A stretch of DNA of 35,821 bases from positions 1-35,821 of the IMG/VR virus record IMGVR_UViG_3300008450_000179; one strand, written 5' to 3'. Made by a program: the position numbers and the translations under genes. Origin of the DNA: a virus. The notes beneath the pieces are model-generated. The model was not told where the DNA came from. It did no database searches and saw only the letters and a list, made by a program, of their open reading frames with translations. Shown in pieces: positions 12,258 to 21,534 of this stretch (position 1 is its first letter; each line of letters starts with the position of its first letter).

Positions 12258-14489
12258 ATGACTGACACACTCCAGCAAACATCAGCGCTTGCGCAGCTTT
12301 TAGAAAAGCGTCTGGTGGAGTGGGAGAAGTCACGCCAGCCCCAAGAGCGTAAGATGCTTGAGTGCTATCAGGACGTGATGCGCATTCCCCGTGAAGACGA
12401 CACACAAGGCACTGGTGCGGCACGCGCAAAAAAGACGCAGGGCATATTCATTGGGTCAAGCCGCAACAAAGTACGGGCGGCACGCGCAAAGATCAACGAT
12501 GCGCTGTTTGGCAGTGGAAGGATGCCGTTTGACACCACACCAACAAACGAGCAACTAGCCCCATTTGCCGACGCTGTGGAAGTCATTGTGACCGAGCAGC
12601 TCGAGCGCATGAAGTTTAAGCCAATGATAAAAACTGGCGTAAATACGCTGGCAACCTACGGAACAGGCTTTATCTTTGGGCCATTTGTACGCAAAGAAAA
12701 GATCATGGAAACCCGCGTCGAGCAGGTTGGTGAAACAGGTCAGCTTGTCGAGACTGAATACGAGTTTGACTCCCCATACTTTGAGCTTGCCAACACTTTG
12801 GATGTTTATCCTGACTGCGAAGCGCGTGAAGTCGAAAAAGGTTTGGGTGTGTTTTGGGTGACGATGGAAAGCCCACACACGGTAGCGGCTTGGAAAAACG
12901 ACCAAAGCTACAGCAACATTGATGCGGCCATGATGGGGCCGGGTGGCAACGGTAAAGAAACAGGCTCTGAGATCGCTACCCAATTGCGCGGAAACGTTGA
13001 TTACTGGTTCAAAGATGACCGCATTAAGGTAGCTCGATTCTTTGGCCGCGTGCCCAAGTCGGTCATGTCGCAAAGTGATAAGGCGACATCAAGCGAATTT
13101 GAGCAGACAAAAGACGGTCAAATGGTTGACGTTGTGGCAATCATGGCGGGTGGCGTTGTGGTTAAGGCGACAGAAAGCCCCTACTCAGGCAAGACCCCGG
13201 CGCATCGTTGCGTATATGAGCAGGTGGAGCATGAAATGTGGGGCGTTGGTGTAGCTGAGAACAACTCACCACACCAGAAAGTAACGAACGCCGCCGTACG
13301 CCTATTCTTTGAAGGCAAGGGCATGGCGCTGCTGGGTACATCAAGTGTTGACCGTAGCAAGTTCATGCCCACCGAGGACTTCAAGAAAACACCTGGCAAG
13401 GTTTACCAAATGAAACCTGGCTTGTCGCCAGATGAGCGCAAAGAGGCGATTGTTCACCACATCGAGCCTGACATTACAGGCGGCTGGATGGATGTTATTC
13501 GCATGTCTGAGCAGTTCAGTGATGACGATACAGCCATCACAAAATACAGCCAAGGCGATGACAGCAGCAATCTAAACAAGACGGCCACAGGCATCAGCAT
13601 GATCATGTCGGCATCGAGTTTGCCGATAAAAGAGGTCATTCAAAACATTGATGGCATGTGGCTGGAGCAGATTTTCGAGTGCATCATTGATTGGGATTTG
13701 AAGTATCTGGAAGTTGAAACCGTCAGGAAAATCCACGGTGAAGAATTAGCCGAAAAGTGGGCGCAAATCAGGCAGTTCGGTAAGTCCTCATTCATGAACT
13801 GGCAGGCCACCGGCACAAGCAGCTTTATGCAAAAGGAAGTGCTGACAAGCAAACTACGTGTATTCAGTGAGTTTGCGATGGGCAACCCAATCACAGCGCC
13901 TCTGGTTGATGCTAAAGAGCTATTGAGGCAGACATGGGATGTGATGGAGATTGGCCGCGAGTCTCCCATTCTCGAAGATCAAGACGGCGCAAGCATACCC
14001 CCACAAATCAAGCAGCAAATGCAGATGCATGAGCAGCAAATTAACGAGCTAAAACAAGGCTTGCAACAAGCCGCGCAAGAGCATAGCGAAATGTCCGCAA
14101 AACTGCAAAAGACAGAGCTTGAATTGCAGCGTGAACGCGCATTGTCAGACATCAAGGACGCCGAACATAAATTGCAGACCACTGCGCAAAGCATGGAGCC
14201 TGTCGAATCACGAGAGCCAGCAGAGCCACGCGAATCAGCGCCGCAAAGAATTGTGCTTAACACTGGCGATAACGAGGCCGCAAACGAGGCAATGCTAGTT
14301 GCTGTTTCAGGATTGATTCAAGAGCAGGCCACGCAAACGGCGGCGATTCTTGAGACTGTCAAGCAAACAGGAGAACAAAACTTAATGGCTGTGGCTGAAA
14401 TGAGCCAAGCGATTACCGCAGCGATCACCGCACCTAAAACGGCAGTAATGAGCAACGGCAAGACCATCACTATGCGGACGGGCGAGTAA
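12258..14489 (+). CDS. Portal protein (P22-like)
   Basis: 743 aa, close in length to P22 gp1 (725). It has an N-terminal helical region (EWEKSRQPQERKMLECYQDV), GSSRNKVRAARAKINDALFG, TGVNTLATYGTGFIFGP, PHTVAAWKN, SPYSGKTPAHRCVYEQVEHEMWGVGVAENNSPHQKVTNAAVRLFFEG and NKTATGISMIMSAS, the usual order of phage portals. The last ~180 residues are a long coiled coil (QQMQMHEQQINELKQGLQQAAQEHSEM), suited to the portal barrel. It forms the dodecameric DNA entry vertex. Confidence 0.88.
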   Translation: MTDTLQQTSALAQLLEKRLVEWEKSRQPQERKMLECYQDVMRIPREDDTQGTGAARAKKTQGIFIGSSRNKVRAARAKINDALFGSGRMPFDTTPTNEQLAPFADAVEVIVTEQLERMKFKPMIKTGVNTLATYGTGFIFGPFVRKEKIMETRVEQVGETGQLVETEYEFDSPYFELANTLDVYPDCEAREVEKGLGVFWVTMESPHTVAAWKNDQSYSNIDAAMMGPGGNGKETGSEIATQLRGNVDYWFKDDRIKVARFFGRVPKSVMSQSDKATSSEFEQTKDGQMVDVVAIMAGGVVVKATESPYSGKTPAHRCVYEQVEHEMWGVGVAENNSPHQKVTNAAVRLFFEGKGMALLGTSSVDRSKFMPTEDFKKTPGKVYQMKPGLSPDERKEAIVHHIEPDITGGWMDVIRMSEQFSDDDTAITKYSQGDDSSNLNKTATGISMIMSASSLPIKEVIQNIDGMWLEQIFECIIDWDLKYLEVETVRKIHGEELAEKWAQIRQFGKSSFMNWQATGTSSFMQKEVLTSKLRVFSEFAMGNPITAPLVDAKELLRQTWDVMEIGRESPILEDQDGASIPPQIKQQMQMHEQQINELKQGLQQAAQEHSEMSAKLQKTELELQRERALSDIKDAEHKLQTTAQSMEPVESREPAEPRESAPQRIVLNTGDNEAANEAMLVAVSGLIQEQATQTAAILETVKQTGEQNLMAVAEMSQAITAAITAPKTAVMSNGKTITMRTGE

Positions 14490-14788
14490 TGGCAACCGGG
14501 CAGGGCACAGCAATCATAGATTTTGGCGCATTCCCCGGTAGCAATGAGGCATCTGTAGCGGTAACAGGCCAGGCAACTATCGGAGCAACTAGCAACGTAG
14601 AAGCGTATGTGATGGGTGATGACACCACCAGCGATCACACCGCATCAGATCACCGCTATTTTGTCACTTTTGTTGGATTGACTTGTGGCACACCAACAGT
14701 AGGCGACGGATTCACTATTTACGCACGCAGCACGGAAAAGCTACAAGGCACATTCAAGCTGCATTGGGTTTGGGCAGATCAAGGATAA
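14489..14788 (+). CDS. Small beta-rich virion-region protein
   Basis: 99 aa overlapping the portal stop by one base (TAATG). It is beta-rich with IDFGAFPGSNEASVAVTGQA, HRYFVTFVGLTCGTPTVGDGFTIYARS and FKLHWVWADQG. It resembles small structural proteins found in front of fibre-like proteins in many phages. Likely virion-associated. Confidence 0.55.
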   Translation: MATGQGTAIIDFGAFPGSNEASVAVTGQATIGATSNVEAYVMGDDTTSDHTASDHRYFVTFVGLTCGTPTVGDGFTIYARSTEKLQGTFKLHWVWADQG

Positions 14789-14791
14789 AAC

Positions 14792-16291
14792 ATGGCATTA
14801 GATTCAAACATCGTAGGCGCACTATCAGGTACAGGTGCAGACGTAAACGCATCACGACAACTTAAAGTAGTCCCTGAAACCGACGCGACAGCAAACCCCG
14901 GCAATGTTGGGGCAGTCCGTCATTTTGGTGAAAACGATGGGGGCACACTGACTGGTGACATTTTGCTCCGTTCTCCAGAAGTTGACTTTGACTACCGCCA
15001 GCGCGTATCGCAAGACATTATTTTTGATGACCACGTATTTAATACGACTGCACAAGATACTGGTAAACACAGCTACGCCAATACCACGATGACGAATACG
15101 TGGACTGCTGGGCAGTTAACCACTAACAGCTCAAGCATCACCACGACCACCACCGGCACTGTATTTGCGACATACTCCCAATTTCCAATACAGGGAACAA
15201 CGACAGTATCTGCCGATACAGAGATTGGTTTTTCAGCGCAACCTCAAACAAACACGTTCATTGAGTTTGGTATCGGCATCTCCGGCGCGCAGACTGTGGC
15301 ACCTACCGATGGTGTGTTTTTCCGCTTGAATTCTGCCGGTTTGCAGGGTATTGCATCGTTTAACGGCGCAGAGGTCTCAACAGGCATTTTCCCATTGGCA
15401 AATGGAGCAGGCACATGGGTTTACCAAAATAGCAAGCGTTACCAATTCATTTGCTACGTAACGCCAATCGAAGCTCAGTTTTGGGTAAATGACGGCACTG
15501 GTGCCAACTGCTTGGGCACTATTTTCCTGCCAACCGCACAAAGTCGCATGTGCATGTCCTCTTATGGACAGTTCTTTCTAAAGCATCGTATTACTGGCGG
15601 TGCAGCAGGCGGTGTGATTCAAGCAACAATGGGTGCGTATAACGTGCGCGTAGGCGGCACCAACTTAATATCCACTGTTTCGACTGCTGGCAATCGCATC
15701 CAAGGCTCCTACCAAGGCGGCTCAGGCGGCACGATGGGTACGTTGGCTCGTGTTGGAACTATCACCACAGGTAACGAGGCGAACGTAACAGCGGCAGTAC
15801 CGACCACCACAACGGCGGCAGTAGGCTCTGGTTTGGGCGGTACGTTTTGGGAAACTGTATCGCTTGCTGCGAACACTGACGGTATCATCATGTCGTACCA
15901 AGTGCCAGCGGGAACGGTGAACATTCCGGGCCGCAGGTTGTGCTTGCGGGGTATTTACCTAACTAGCTACGTGCAAACTGTCATTGTCGGTGGCCCGTAC
16001 ACAGCCGAGTGGTTTTTGGCTTTTGGTCATACCGCAGTATCGTTGGCAACAACCGAAACAGCTACGACCAAAGCCCCACGCCGCATTGCGTTGCCTTTTG
16101 TGCAGCAGGTGACCTTGGCACAAGCCGTGCAAACAACACTTGCGCAAAACATGACATTCTGCGACTTTGGCGATGCTCCTGTATACGTGAACCCCGGCGA
16201 GTTTGTCCAGCTTTGCACACGTCATATTGGTACAGCAGGCACTAGTGGAACAGTGGTTCACCGCGTAACACCCGTATTTGGCTGGGAGTGA
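14792..16291 (+). CDS. Large beta-rich structural protein between portal and scaffold
   Basis: 499 aa. The N-terminus (ALSGTGADVNASRQLKVVPETDATANPGNVGAVRHFGENDGG) is followed by a long Thr/Ser/Gly-rich beta domain (TTMTNTWTAGQLTTNSSSITTTTTG; FIEFGIGISGAQTVAPTDGVFFRLNSAG; FWVNDGTGANC), suggesting jelly-roll or lectin-like folds. No enzyme motif. P22 has no gene here, so this is probably a head-surface fibre or decoration protein, an inference from position and composition. Confidence 0.6.
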   Translation: MALDSNIVGALSGTGADVNASRQLKVVPETDATANPGNVGAVRHFGENDGGTLTGDILLRSPEVDFDYRQRVSQDIIFDDHVFNTTAQDTGKHSYANTTMTNTWTAGQLTTNSSSITTTTTGTVFATYSQFPIQGTTTVSADTEIGFSAQPQTNTFIEFGIGISGAQTVAPTDGVFFRLNSAGLQGIASFNGAEVSTGIFPLANGAGTWVYQNSKRYQFICYVTPIEAQFWVNDGTGANCLGTIFLPTAQSRMCMSSYGQFFLKHRITGGAAGGVIQATMGAYNVRVGGTNLISTVSTAGNRIQGSYQGGSGGTMGTLARVGTITTGNEANVTAAVPTTTTAAVGSGLGGTFWETVSLAANTDGIIMSYQVPAGTVNIPGRRLCLRGIYLTSYVQTVIVGGPYTAEWFLAFGHTAVSLATTETATTKAPRRIALPFVQQVTLAQAVQTTLAQNMTFCDFGDAPVYVNPGEFVQLCTRHIGTAGTSGTVVHRVTPVFGWE

Positions 16292-16296
16292 GCTAA

Positions 16297-16701
16297 ATGT
16301 CACTGCTGCTGGCGCTTACAGCGGTTGTCCCAGACCCGCCCGTAGTAGAAGCGCCACAAGAGGTCACATATTCAGCGGTAGAGACTGCAAAAAAGCAGCG
16401 GTTTGATAAGCAGACCGAGCGAATCAGGCGCAATAACAAAGAGCTGAGAAGCAAGCCAGCCGCGCCAGTTGAGATTGTTCAGATTGTTGCGAAGGCTGAA
16501 AACGCACAGCCAACGGCCCAGCCGTTTGCAGTCGGTGATTACCTTGAGTCGATCAAGCAGACATCTAAGACTATAGATAAGGCTGCTCAATTTGCAGCCC
16601 TAGAGCAATTGCGCGTGCAGTTGCTGGTTGACCAACTTGAGGCCGATCAAAGTGAATTTGATGACGAAGAAGCAGCAGCTTATTTGCTGATGATGGCATG
16701 A
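16297..16701 (+). CDS. Hypothetical late protein
   Basis: 134 aa. The N-terminus LLLALTAVVPDPPVVEAP looks weakly hydrophobic. It continues as a basic helix (ETAKKQRFDKQTERIRRNNKELR) and an acidic end (VDQLEADQSEFDDEEAAAYLLMM). Lies between the 499-aa structural protein and the scaffold; a helper or virion role is possible. ATGA overlap with the next gene. Confidence 0.55.
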   Translation: MSLLLALTAVVPDPPVVEAPQEVTYSAVETAKKQRFDKQTERIRRNNKELRSKPAAPVEIVQIVAKAENAQPTAQPFAVGDYLESIKQTSKTIDKAAQFAALEQLRVQLLVDQLEADQSEFDDEEAAAYLLMMA

Positions 16702-16946
16702 CCGCAAAAGAACGCCTAGACACCATCAACGCCACATTACAAGCCATGCAATCGTTTTGGCCTGTCTTTGTGGACTCCATTGATGCACGCATTGCAGAGC
16801 TAACCCTACAGCTCATCAACAACGACAACGAACAAACCCGAGGGCGCATCAAGGCGCTTTTGGAAGTAAAGAATATGCCCGATGCGCTGCAATCCGAGCG
16901 TGAGGGCATCAGCGCTGCACTATCCGTACAGGACGCAGCAAGTTAA
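16698..16946 (+). CDS. Small helical late protein
   Basis: 82 aa, almost entirely helical (ERLDTINATLQAMQSFWPVFVDSIDARIAELTLQLINNDNEQTRGRIKALLEV). ATGA start; ends 45 bases before the scaffold gene. Such small helical proteins before scaffolds may be assembly factors. No family recognised. Confidence 0.6.
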   Translation: MTAKERLDTINATLQAMQSFWPVFVDSIDARIAELTLQLINNDNEQTRGRIKALLEVKNMPDALQSEREGISAALSVQDAAS

Positions 16947-16991
16947 AGCAAATGGACTATCGGGCTAACCGACCCATGAAAAGGAAATGAC

Positions 16992-17765
16992 ATGCTAGAT
17001 AAAGCGGAATACGACAAGCAATACAACGAAGCAGCGGCAGCGCTGGAAGCGGCGGCTAACCCCACTACCGCAACACCTGAGACAAAGCCCGAACCTGTAG
17101 CCGCTGAGGTGGTTGCTGACCCGGTAGTTGTCGAGGAGACAAAACCAGCAGAAACTGAGAAGGCTGAACCCAATCCATTGGATGAGGTGAAAGCCCAGCT
17201 TGAAAAAACTCAGAAGGCGCTAAAGGACACGCAGGCATGGGGCACTAAAAACGCCCAACGTCTAGCCGACCTTGAGCGCGAAGCCAACGAGCGCCAGCGA
17301 CTAGCAGAGAGACCGGCCATTTTGGACGCAAATCCAGAACTGGAAGCCGCAATCAAGTATGTCGCGCCACCTGTCAAAGCTCCCGAGCCCAACCAGTGGG
17401 ACATAAGAAACCAGATCATTAATGCTGCGCACCCCGGAATATTCAACGCAAGCGTTGACCCCGAGCTAGTCAATTCAATTGCCGCACGGTTTGAGGCGCT
17501 TGGCGATGATATCAACGACCCTATTGCATGTATCCGTGAAATCACAGCAGAAAAACTGGCCTACACCGAGCGACAAGTTGGCAAGAGATTTGCCGCTGAG
17601 TCTGCAAAGTTGGCCGCAAAGTCCGCGATGGGCGTACCGGGCGCGGGGGCTGGTTCAGGCGTGAAAAACGCTATTCCAGACTCCACGCAAGCGGAAGTCA
17701 ATCGCATCCAAAACATGACCGACGCGGAATTTCAAAAAGAAGTACGCAAGGTTAAAGGTTATTAA
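16992..17765 (+). CDS. Scaffolding protein
   Basis: 257 aa, start after AAGGAAATGAC. The N-terminal ~60 residues are low-complexity Ala/Pro/Glu. A coiled coil follows (LDEVKAQLEKTQKALKDTQAW, NAQRLADLEREANERQRLAER) and the C-terminus is basic and helical (TDAEFQKEVRKVKGY), the usual capsid-binding end of scaffolds. Located directly before the capsid gene. It directs prohead assembly and then leaves. Confidence 0.8.
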   Translation: MLDKAEYDKQYNEAAAALEAAANPTTATPETKPEPVAAEVVADPVVVEETKPAETEKAEPNPLDEVKAQLEKTQKALKDTQAWGTKNAQRLADLEREANERQRLAERPAILDANPELEAAIKYVAPPVKAPEPNQWDIRNQIINAAHPGIFNASVDPELVNSIAARFEALGDDINDPIACIREITAEKLAYTERQVGKRFAAESAKLAAKSAMGVPGAGAGSGVKNAIPDSTQAEVNRIQNMTDAEFQKEVRKVKGY

Positions 17766-17785
17766 CCGATAGAAAGAAACTGAAA

Positions 17786-18778
17786 ATGACTACTACTACC
17801 ATCTCGCAAGTCGCCCCCGGCGTACAAGCGTTTTATGATCGCAATCTGCTGTCACGAGCACAGCCAAATGACGTTCATGGCCGCTTTGGTCAGAAGCGCC
17901 CTGTGTCTATGCGCAGCGGCAATCAGATCAAGTTCCGCCGCTACTCGCAACTCACTCCTGCGACAACCCCACTGGTCGAGGGCGTAACACCTTCTGGCTC
18001 TAGCTTGGCTGTAACTGACGTTACTAGCACGCTCCAGCAGTTTGGCGACTACATCACCTTGTCGGATATGGTTAGTATGACCAATCAAGACCCTGTAGTG
18101 ACCGAAGCTACTGACGTGCTGGGCGACCAAGCAGGTACAACCATTGACCAGATTCGCCGTGACGTGCTGGTGGCTGGTACTAACGTGGCCTACGCTAACG
18201 GCGTTGCTTCGCGTTTGTTGACCATCACCAAAATTTCAGGCCCTGACTTGGATAAGGCCATTCGTTACCTAAAGGGCCAAAACGCCAAGTTCATGAAAGA
18301 AGGCATCCCACCTTCTGACGGCATTGGCACTGGCGCAATCCGTAAGGCGTTTGTCGGAATTGTTCACCCTGACGTGGAATACGATCTGGAGTCCATCACT
18401 GGCTTCCGTCCGGTTTCTGATTACCCGGCTCAGATGGGCGTGATGGAAGACGAGATTGGTTCTTACAAAAACATCCGTTTCGTAAGCTCTACCAACGCCA
18501 AGATATGGACAAACGCAACAACCGCTACCACTGCTGGCTTCAAAGCCACTGGTGCGGGCAGCAATGACGTTTACGCCACGCTGATCATCGGCGCTGAGGC
18601 TTATGGCGTGTCTCCACTGGCTGGCAAGGCTATGGAAACATACGTCAAAGCGTTGGGTTCTGCTGGTTCTGCTGACCCACTGGAGCAGCGCTCCACTGTT
18701 GGCTGGAAGGCCACCACGATCACGACCATCCTGAATCAAACATGGATGACCCGCATCGAAACATTGGCATCTGTCTAA
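17786..18778 (+). CDS. Major capsid protein, N4-gp56 family
   Basis: 330 aa with the N4-gp56 family signature (YDRNLLSRAQPNDVHGRFG; FRRYSQLTPATTPLVEGVTPSG; QFGDYITLSDMVSMTNQDPVVTEATDVLGDQAGTTIDQIRRDVLVAGTNV; GIVHPDVEYDL). The HK97-type fold is known for the family. A strong hairpin after it and scaffold before it fit high expression. The pairing of this capsid type with P22-like portal and ejection genes is noteworthy but seen in other environmental podoviruses. Confidence 0.92.
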   Translation: MTTTTISQVAPGVQAFYDRNLLSRAQPNDVHGRFGQKRPVSMRSGNQIKFRRYSQLTPATTPLVEGVTPSGSSLAVTDVTSTLQQFGDYITLSDMVSMTNQDPVVTEATDVLGDQAGTTIDQIRRDVLVAGTNVAYANGVASRLLTITKISGPDLDKAIRYLKGQNAKFMKEGIPPSDGIGTGAIRKAFVGIVHPDVEYDLESITGFRPVSDYPAQMGVMEDEIGSYKNIRFVSSTNAKIWTNATTATTAGFKATGAGSNDVYATLIIGAEAYGVSPLAGKAMETYVKALGSAGSADPLEQRSTVGWKATTITTILNQTWMTRIETLASV

Positions 18779-18785
18779 ACCCAAA

Positions 18786-18815
18786 GCGCCCACCTAATCC
18801 GTGGGCGCGCTTTAT
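18786..18815 (+). terminator. Hairpin terminator after capsid gene
   Basis: GCGCCCAC (18786-18793) pairs with GTGGGCGC (18801-18808), 8 bp, 7-nt loop, followed by GCTTTATT. The short T tract suggests partial termination or mRNA stabilisation. Confidence 0.7.
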
Positions 18816-18827
18816 TGAAAGAACATC

Positions 18828-19154
18828 ATGGCTATTACGACTAATACACAAAACAATTCGCACGGCGTTAGCAATTTTGCTACTGGCCGCATCGTATCGG
18901 ATGGCGGCGCTGCTGCTGCCCTGACCATCACGCTCGGCTTTGCTCCGCGCAAGGTCAGGTTCATCAACCTGACCGACCGCATCACTGACGAATGGTATGA
19001 GGGCATGGCCTCTGCTTCGTCTTTGCACACTGTGGCGGCTGGCACGATGACGCTTGATTTGGTGAACGGCATCGCTGTTAGCGGTAATACATTCACCCTG
19101 ACTGCTACCACGATGGTTGCGTCCAAGGTTTTTACGTGGGAAGCAATGGATTAA
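18828..19154 (+). CDS. Putative head decoration protein
   Basis: 108 aa, beta-rich (VSNFATGRIVSDGGAAAALTITLGFAPRKVRFINLTDRITDEWYEGM..., GIAVSGNTFTLTATTMVASKVFTWEAMD). It is flanked by its own hairpins directly after the capsid gene, the usual slot for an abundant head-associated protein. No enzyme motif. Role inferred from size, position and framing by terminators. Confidence 0.6.
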   Translation: MAITTNTQNNSHGVSNFATGRIVSDGGAAAALTITLGFAPRKVRFINLTDRITDEWYEGMASASSLHTVAAGTMTLDLVNGIAVSGNTFTLTATTMVASKVFTWEAMD

Positions 19155-19174
19155 TTTTCGTTTCCTGTCAACCC

Positions 19175-19204
19175 AAGCCCCGGCTAATCACCGGGGCTTT
19201 TTTT
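19175..19204 (+). terminator. Strong intrinsic terminator
   Basis: AAGCCCCGG (19175-19183) with CCGGGGCTT (19191-19199), 9 bp, loop CTAATCA, T7 run to 19204. It shares the CTAATC loop with the 18786 hairpin. Confidence 0.88.
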
Positions 19205-19217
19205 ATTGGAGCAATAA

Positions 19218-19478
19218 ATGAGTGAAGTTCTCGAAAAACCAGCCAAAGCCAAAGCGCCAGCTATGTACAAAATTACCTTTCATGGTGAGGGTGGTGACGT
19301 TGAAATCGTGCATAACTACAAGCTGAACGTCTACAAACGAAACGTCGAAACGACCATTGATGAAAACTACCTGAATGTTGTTAAGTCCGCAGTGATTGAA
19401 ACGGTAGTGCAGGACGCAGAAGGCAACAAGAAGGCGGTCAAGATTCCAACCCTTCAGTACACAGTGGACGCGCTCTAA
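19218..19478 (+). CDS. Hypothetical structural-region protein
   Basis: 86 aa (MSEVLEKPAKAKAPAMYKITFHGEGGDVEIVHNYKLNVYKRNVETTIDENYLNVVKSAVIETVVQDAEGNKKAVKIP). A basic tail is followed by beta strands, similar to many short phage proteins located between capsid and head-completion genes. GGAGCAATAA precedes ATG. The stop overlaps the next start. Confidence 0.65.
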   Translation: MSEVLEKPAKAKAPAMYKITFHGEGGDVEIVHNYKLNVYKRNVETTIDENYLNVVKSAVIETVVQDAEGNKKAVKIPTLQYTVDAL

Positions 19479-20131
19479 TGTCTACAAGCTGGACGCTCAC
19501 GGCTGGCGAGATTATTAAGGGTGCCCTTGAGACTTGCAACGCCATTGGCATAGGTGAGCCAATAGCGCCAGAGGATAGCGAAGTGTGCATGCGAGCCTTG
19601 AATGGACTCATTAAAGAGCTTCCAATTCATGGCATTGGCTGGTTCAAAGTGACCAGCACTGATGCATCAATCACATGGTCTATCGGAACGCCTAGCGTTG
19701 TGAGTGTTCCTGCTGATTTTTTTGGCGTACCCGTACTTAAGTTCACTGACGCTAACGGCGTATTAAAAGAACTTCGCCAAATTACAAAAGCTGAGTACGA
19801 GACAAGAGATCGAACCAAAGAGGCCCAATATCCTCAGGAGTTCTATCTAGCGCCTGATTCATCCATTTTCTTATTGCCTGTGCCAACACAAGACCCAGTC
19901 TTGAAGTTGTCGTATCAAGCCATTGCTGATGATGCCGCACTGACCGTAACGCCAGACATACAGCAAGCTTTTTTGAGTAGTTTTCAAGACTGGTTGGCTG
20001 AAAAAATCTCCTTGAAGTTTGCGCCAAGCGAATTGCGCCCTGAAATAACTCAGCGAGCAATGATGGCGCGTACTTTGATCATGCAGTGGTCTACAGAAAC
20101 TGCGCCCATATCGTTTCAGGTTTTTGATTAA
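19478..20131 (+). CDS. Head-completion/tail accessory factor, P22 gp4-like
   Basis: 217 aa. The helical start (TAGEIIKGALETCNAIGIGEPIAPEDSEVCMRALNGLIKELPIHGIGWFKV) and central IPADFF-like block (VPADFFGVPVLKF..., YPQEFYLAPDSSIFLLPVP) match the gp4/tail-accessory family. In P22, gp4 (166 aa) attaches to the portal after packaging and starts the tail. Followed by a gp10-like gene with a one-base overlap, the same order as P22. Confidence 0.75.
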   Translation: MSTSWTLTAGEIIKGALETCNAIGIGEPIAPEDSEVCMRALNGLIKELPIHGIGWFKVTSTDASITWSIGTPSVVSVPADFFGVPVLKFTDANGVLKELRQITKAEYETRDRTKEAQYPQEFYLAPDSSIFLLPVPTQDPVLKLSYQAIADDAALTVTPDIQQAFLSSFQDWLAEKISLKFAPSELRPEITQRAMMARTLIMQWSTETAPISFQVFD

Positions 20132-21534
20132 TGAGCCTTAGCCCTGTCCCCCTGTTCGGCCTTGGCAATCAAGGCAAGTCTGCTAATGTAGATGCGCAAA
20201 GCCGGGTGAACCTGTATGTAGAAGTACAGAGCGACCCTGAAAAAAACATTCTCACGCTGTACCCAACGCCAGGACTATCTGTATTTGTCAATTTTGGCCT
20301 AAATCCTATTCGCGGTATCTATGAGCGCGGTGAGGTGCTTTATGCAGTGGTAGGGCTTACGCTGTATTCGATTAACAACGCAGGCACTACGACTGTGCTA
20401 GGTACGTTGTTAAACACATCTAGCGGACGTGTGTACTTTGCTGATAACGGTACGCAATTAATGCTGGTAGATGGCACGAGCGGGTATATCTATAACTTCA
20501 ATACCCTAGTTTTTGCACAGATCACGGATGTGGATTTTCCCGGCGCTGTAACAGTCACATTCTTTAATGGCCGCTTCGTAGTTAACAAGCCCAATAGTGG
20601 CGAGTTCTATATTTCCGATCTGTATGACGGCTTGAGCTGGGATGCCCTGGACTACGCAACGGCTGAGAGCGACCCTGACAACTTAGTGCGCGTCATTGCA
20701 GATAGTGGCAGCTTGTGCCTGTTTGGTGATAAGACGATTGAATTTTGGGGTGATTCTGGCGCTGCTGACTTCCCTTATGCGCGGGTGGGTTCATTTGCCA
20801 TTGAATGGGGTTTAGCTGCTAGAGCTTCACTATGTAAATACATGGATGCGCTCATTTTCCTGCGCAAAAACCGCCTAGGGCAAATACAGGTGTGCATTCA
20901 ATCTGGCGCGTCTGCGCAGGCTGTTTCTACACCTGAGATAGATTACATATTTAGCCAGTATTCGGCTACCAGCGACGCTACAGCCTTTACATACATGCTC
21001 AGTGGGCATGCGATGTATCAAATCAATTTCCCCACGCCCAATGAATCATGGCTCTTTGACGGACAAAGCAAAAGCTGGTCAAAAGTTCAATATGGCACAA
21101 GCGGCAGACACAGGGCAGAGATGCAAGTGCAGCTACTGTCTAAAAACTATGTGACGGACTACGCAAACGGCAAGCTGTACCGCTTCCAAGAAGGCGTATA
21201 CACAGACGATGGCGCAATGATTGTGCGTGAGTTTGTTGGGCGGCATGTATCGAATGGGAACTACACACATTTTTCCACCATGTGGCTGGACATGGAAGCC
21301 GGTGTGGGTCTAAACCTAGGCCAAGGCGTAGCCCCCCAATTGATGATGCAAATCAGCCGCGACGGTGGGCATGAGTGGGGCACAGAGATATGGCGCGACA
21401 TTGGCGCTATGGGTAAATACAAGGCTCGTGCAGTGTTTAACCGTCTAGGCCGTGCCAGGGATTGGCTTATGCGCTTTAGGGTTACTGACCCCGTAAAAAC
21501 CGTATTCGTTGCAGCTTGGGGGCGGCTTAAGTAA
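20131..21534 (+). CDS. Packaged DNA stabilisation/tail hub protein, P22 gp10-like
   Basis: 467 aa, nearly the length of P22 gp10 (472). Blocks typical of the family: N-terminal VPLFGLGNQGKSANVDAQSRVNLYVEVQSDPEKN, TLYPTPGLSVFVNFG, RGIYERGEVLYAVVGLTLYSIN, NGRFVVNKPNSGEFYISDLYDGLSWDALDYATAES, GDKTIEFWGDSG. A beta-propeller-like hub is expected. It closes the portal channel with gp4. Confidence 0.82.
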   Translation: MSLSPVPLFGLGNQGKSANVDAQSRVNLYVEVQSDPEKNILTLYPTPGLSVFVNFGLNPIRGIYERGEVLYAVVGLTLYSINNAGTTTVLGTLLNTSSGRVYFADNGTQLMLVDGTSGYIYNFNTLVFAQITDVDFPGAVTVTFFNGRFVVNKPNSGEFYISDLYDGLSWDALDYATAESDPDNLVRVIADSGSLCLFGDKTIEFWGDSGAADFPYARVGSFAIEWGLAARASLCKYMDALIFLRKNRLGQIQVCIQSGASAQAVSTPEIDYIFSQYSATSDATAFTYMLSGHAMYQINFPTPNESWLFDGQSKSWSKVQYGTSGRHRAEMQVQLLSKNYVTDYANGKLYRFQEGVYTDDGAMIVREFVGRHVSNGNYTHFSTMWLDMEAGVGLNLGQGVAPQLMMQISRDGGHEWGTEIWRDIGAMGKYKARAVFNRLGRARDWLMRFRVTDPVKTVFVAAWGRLK

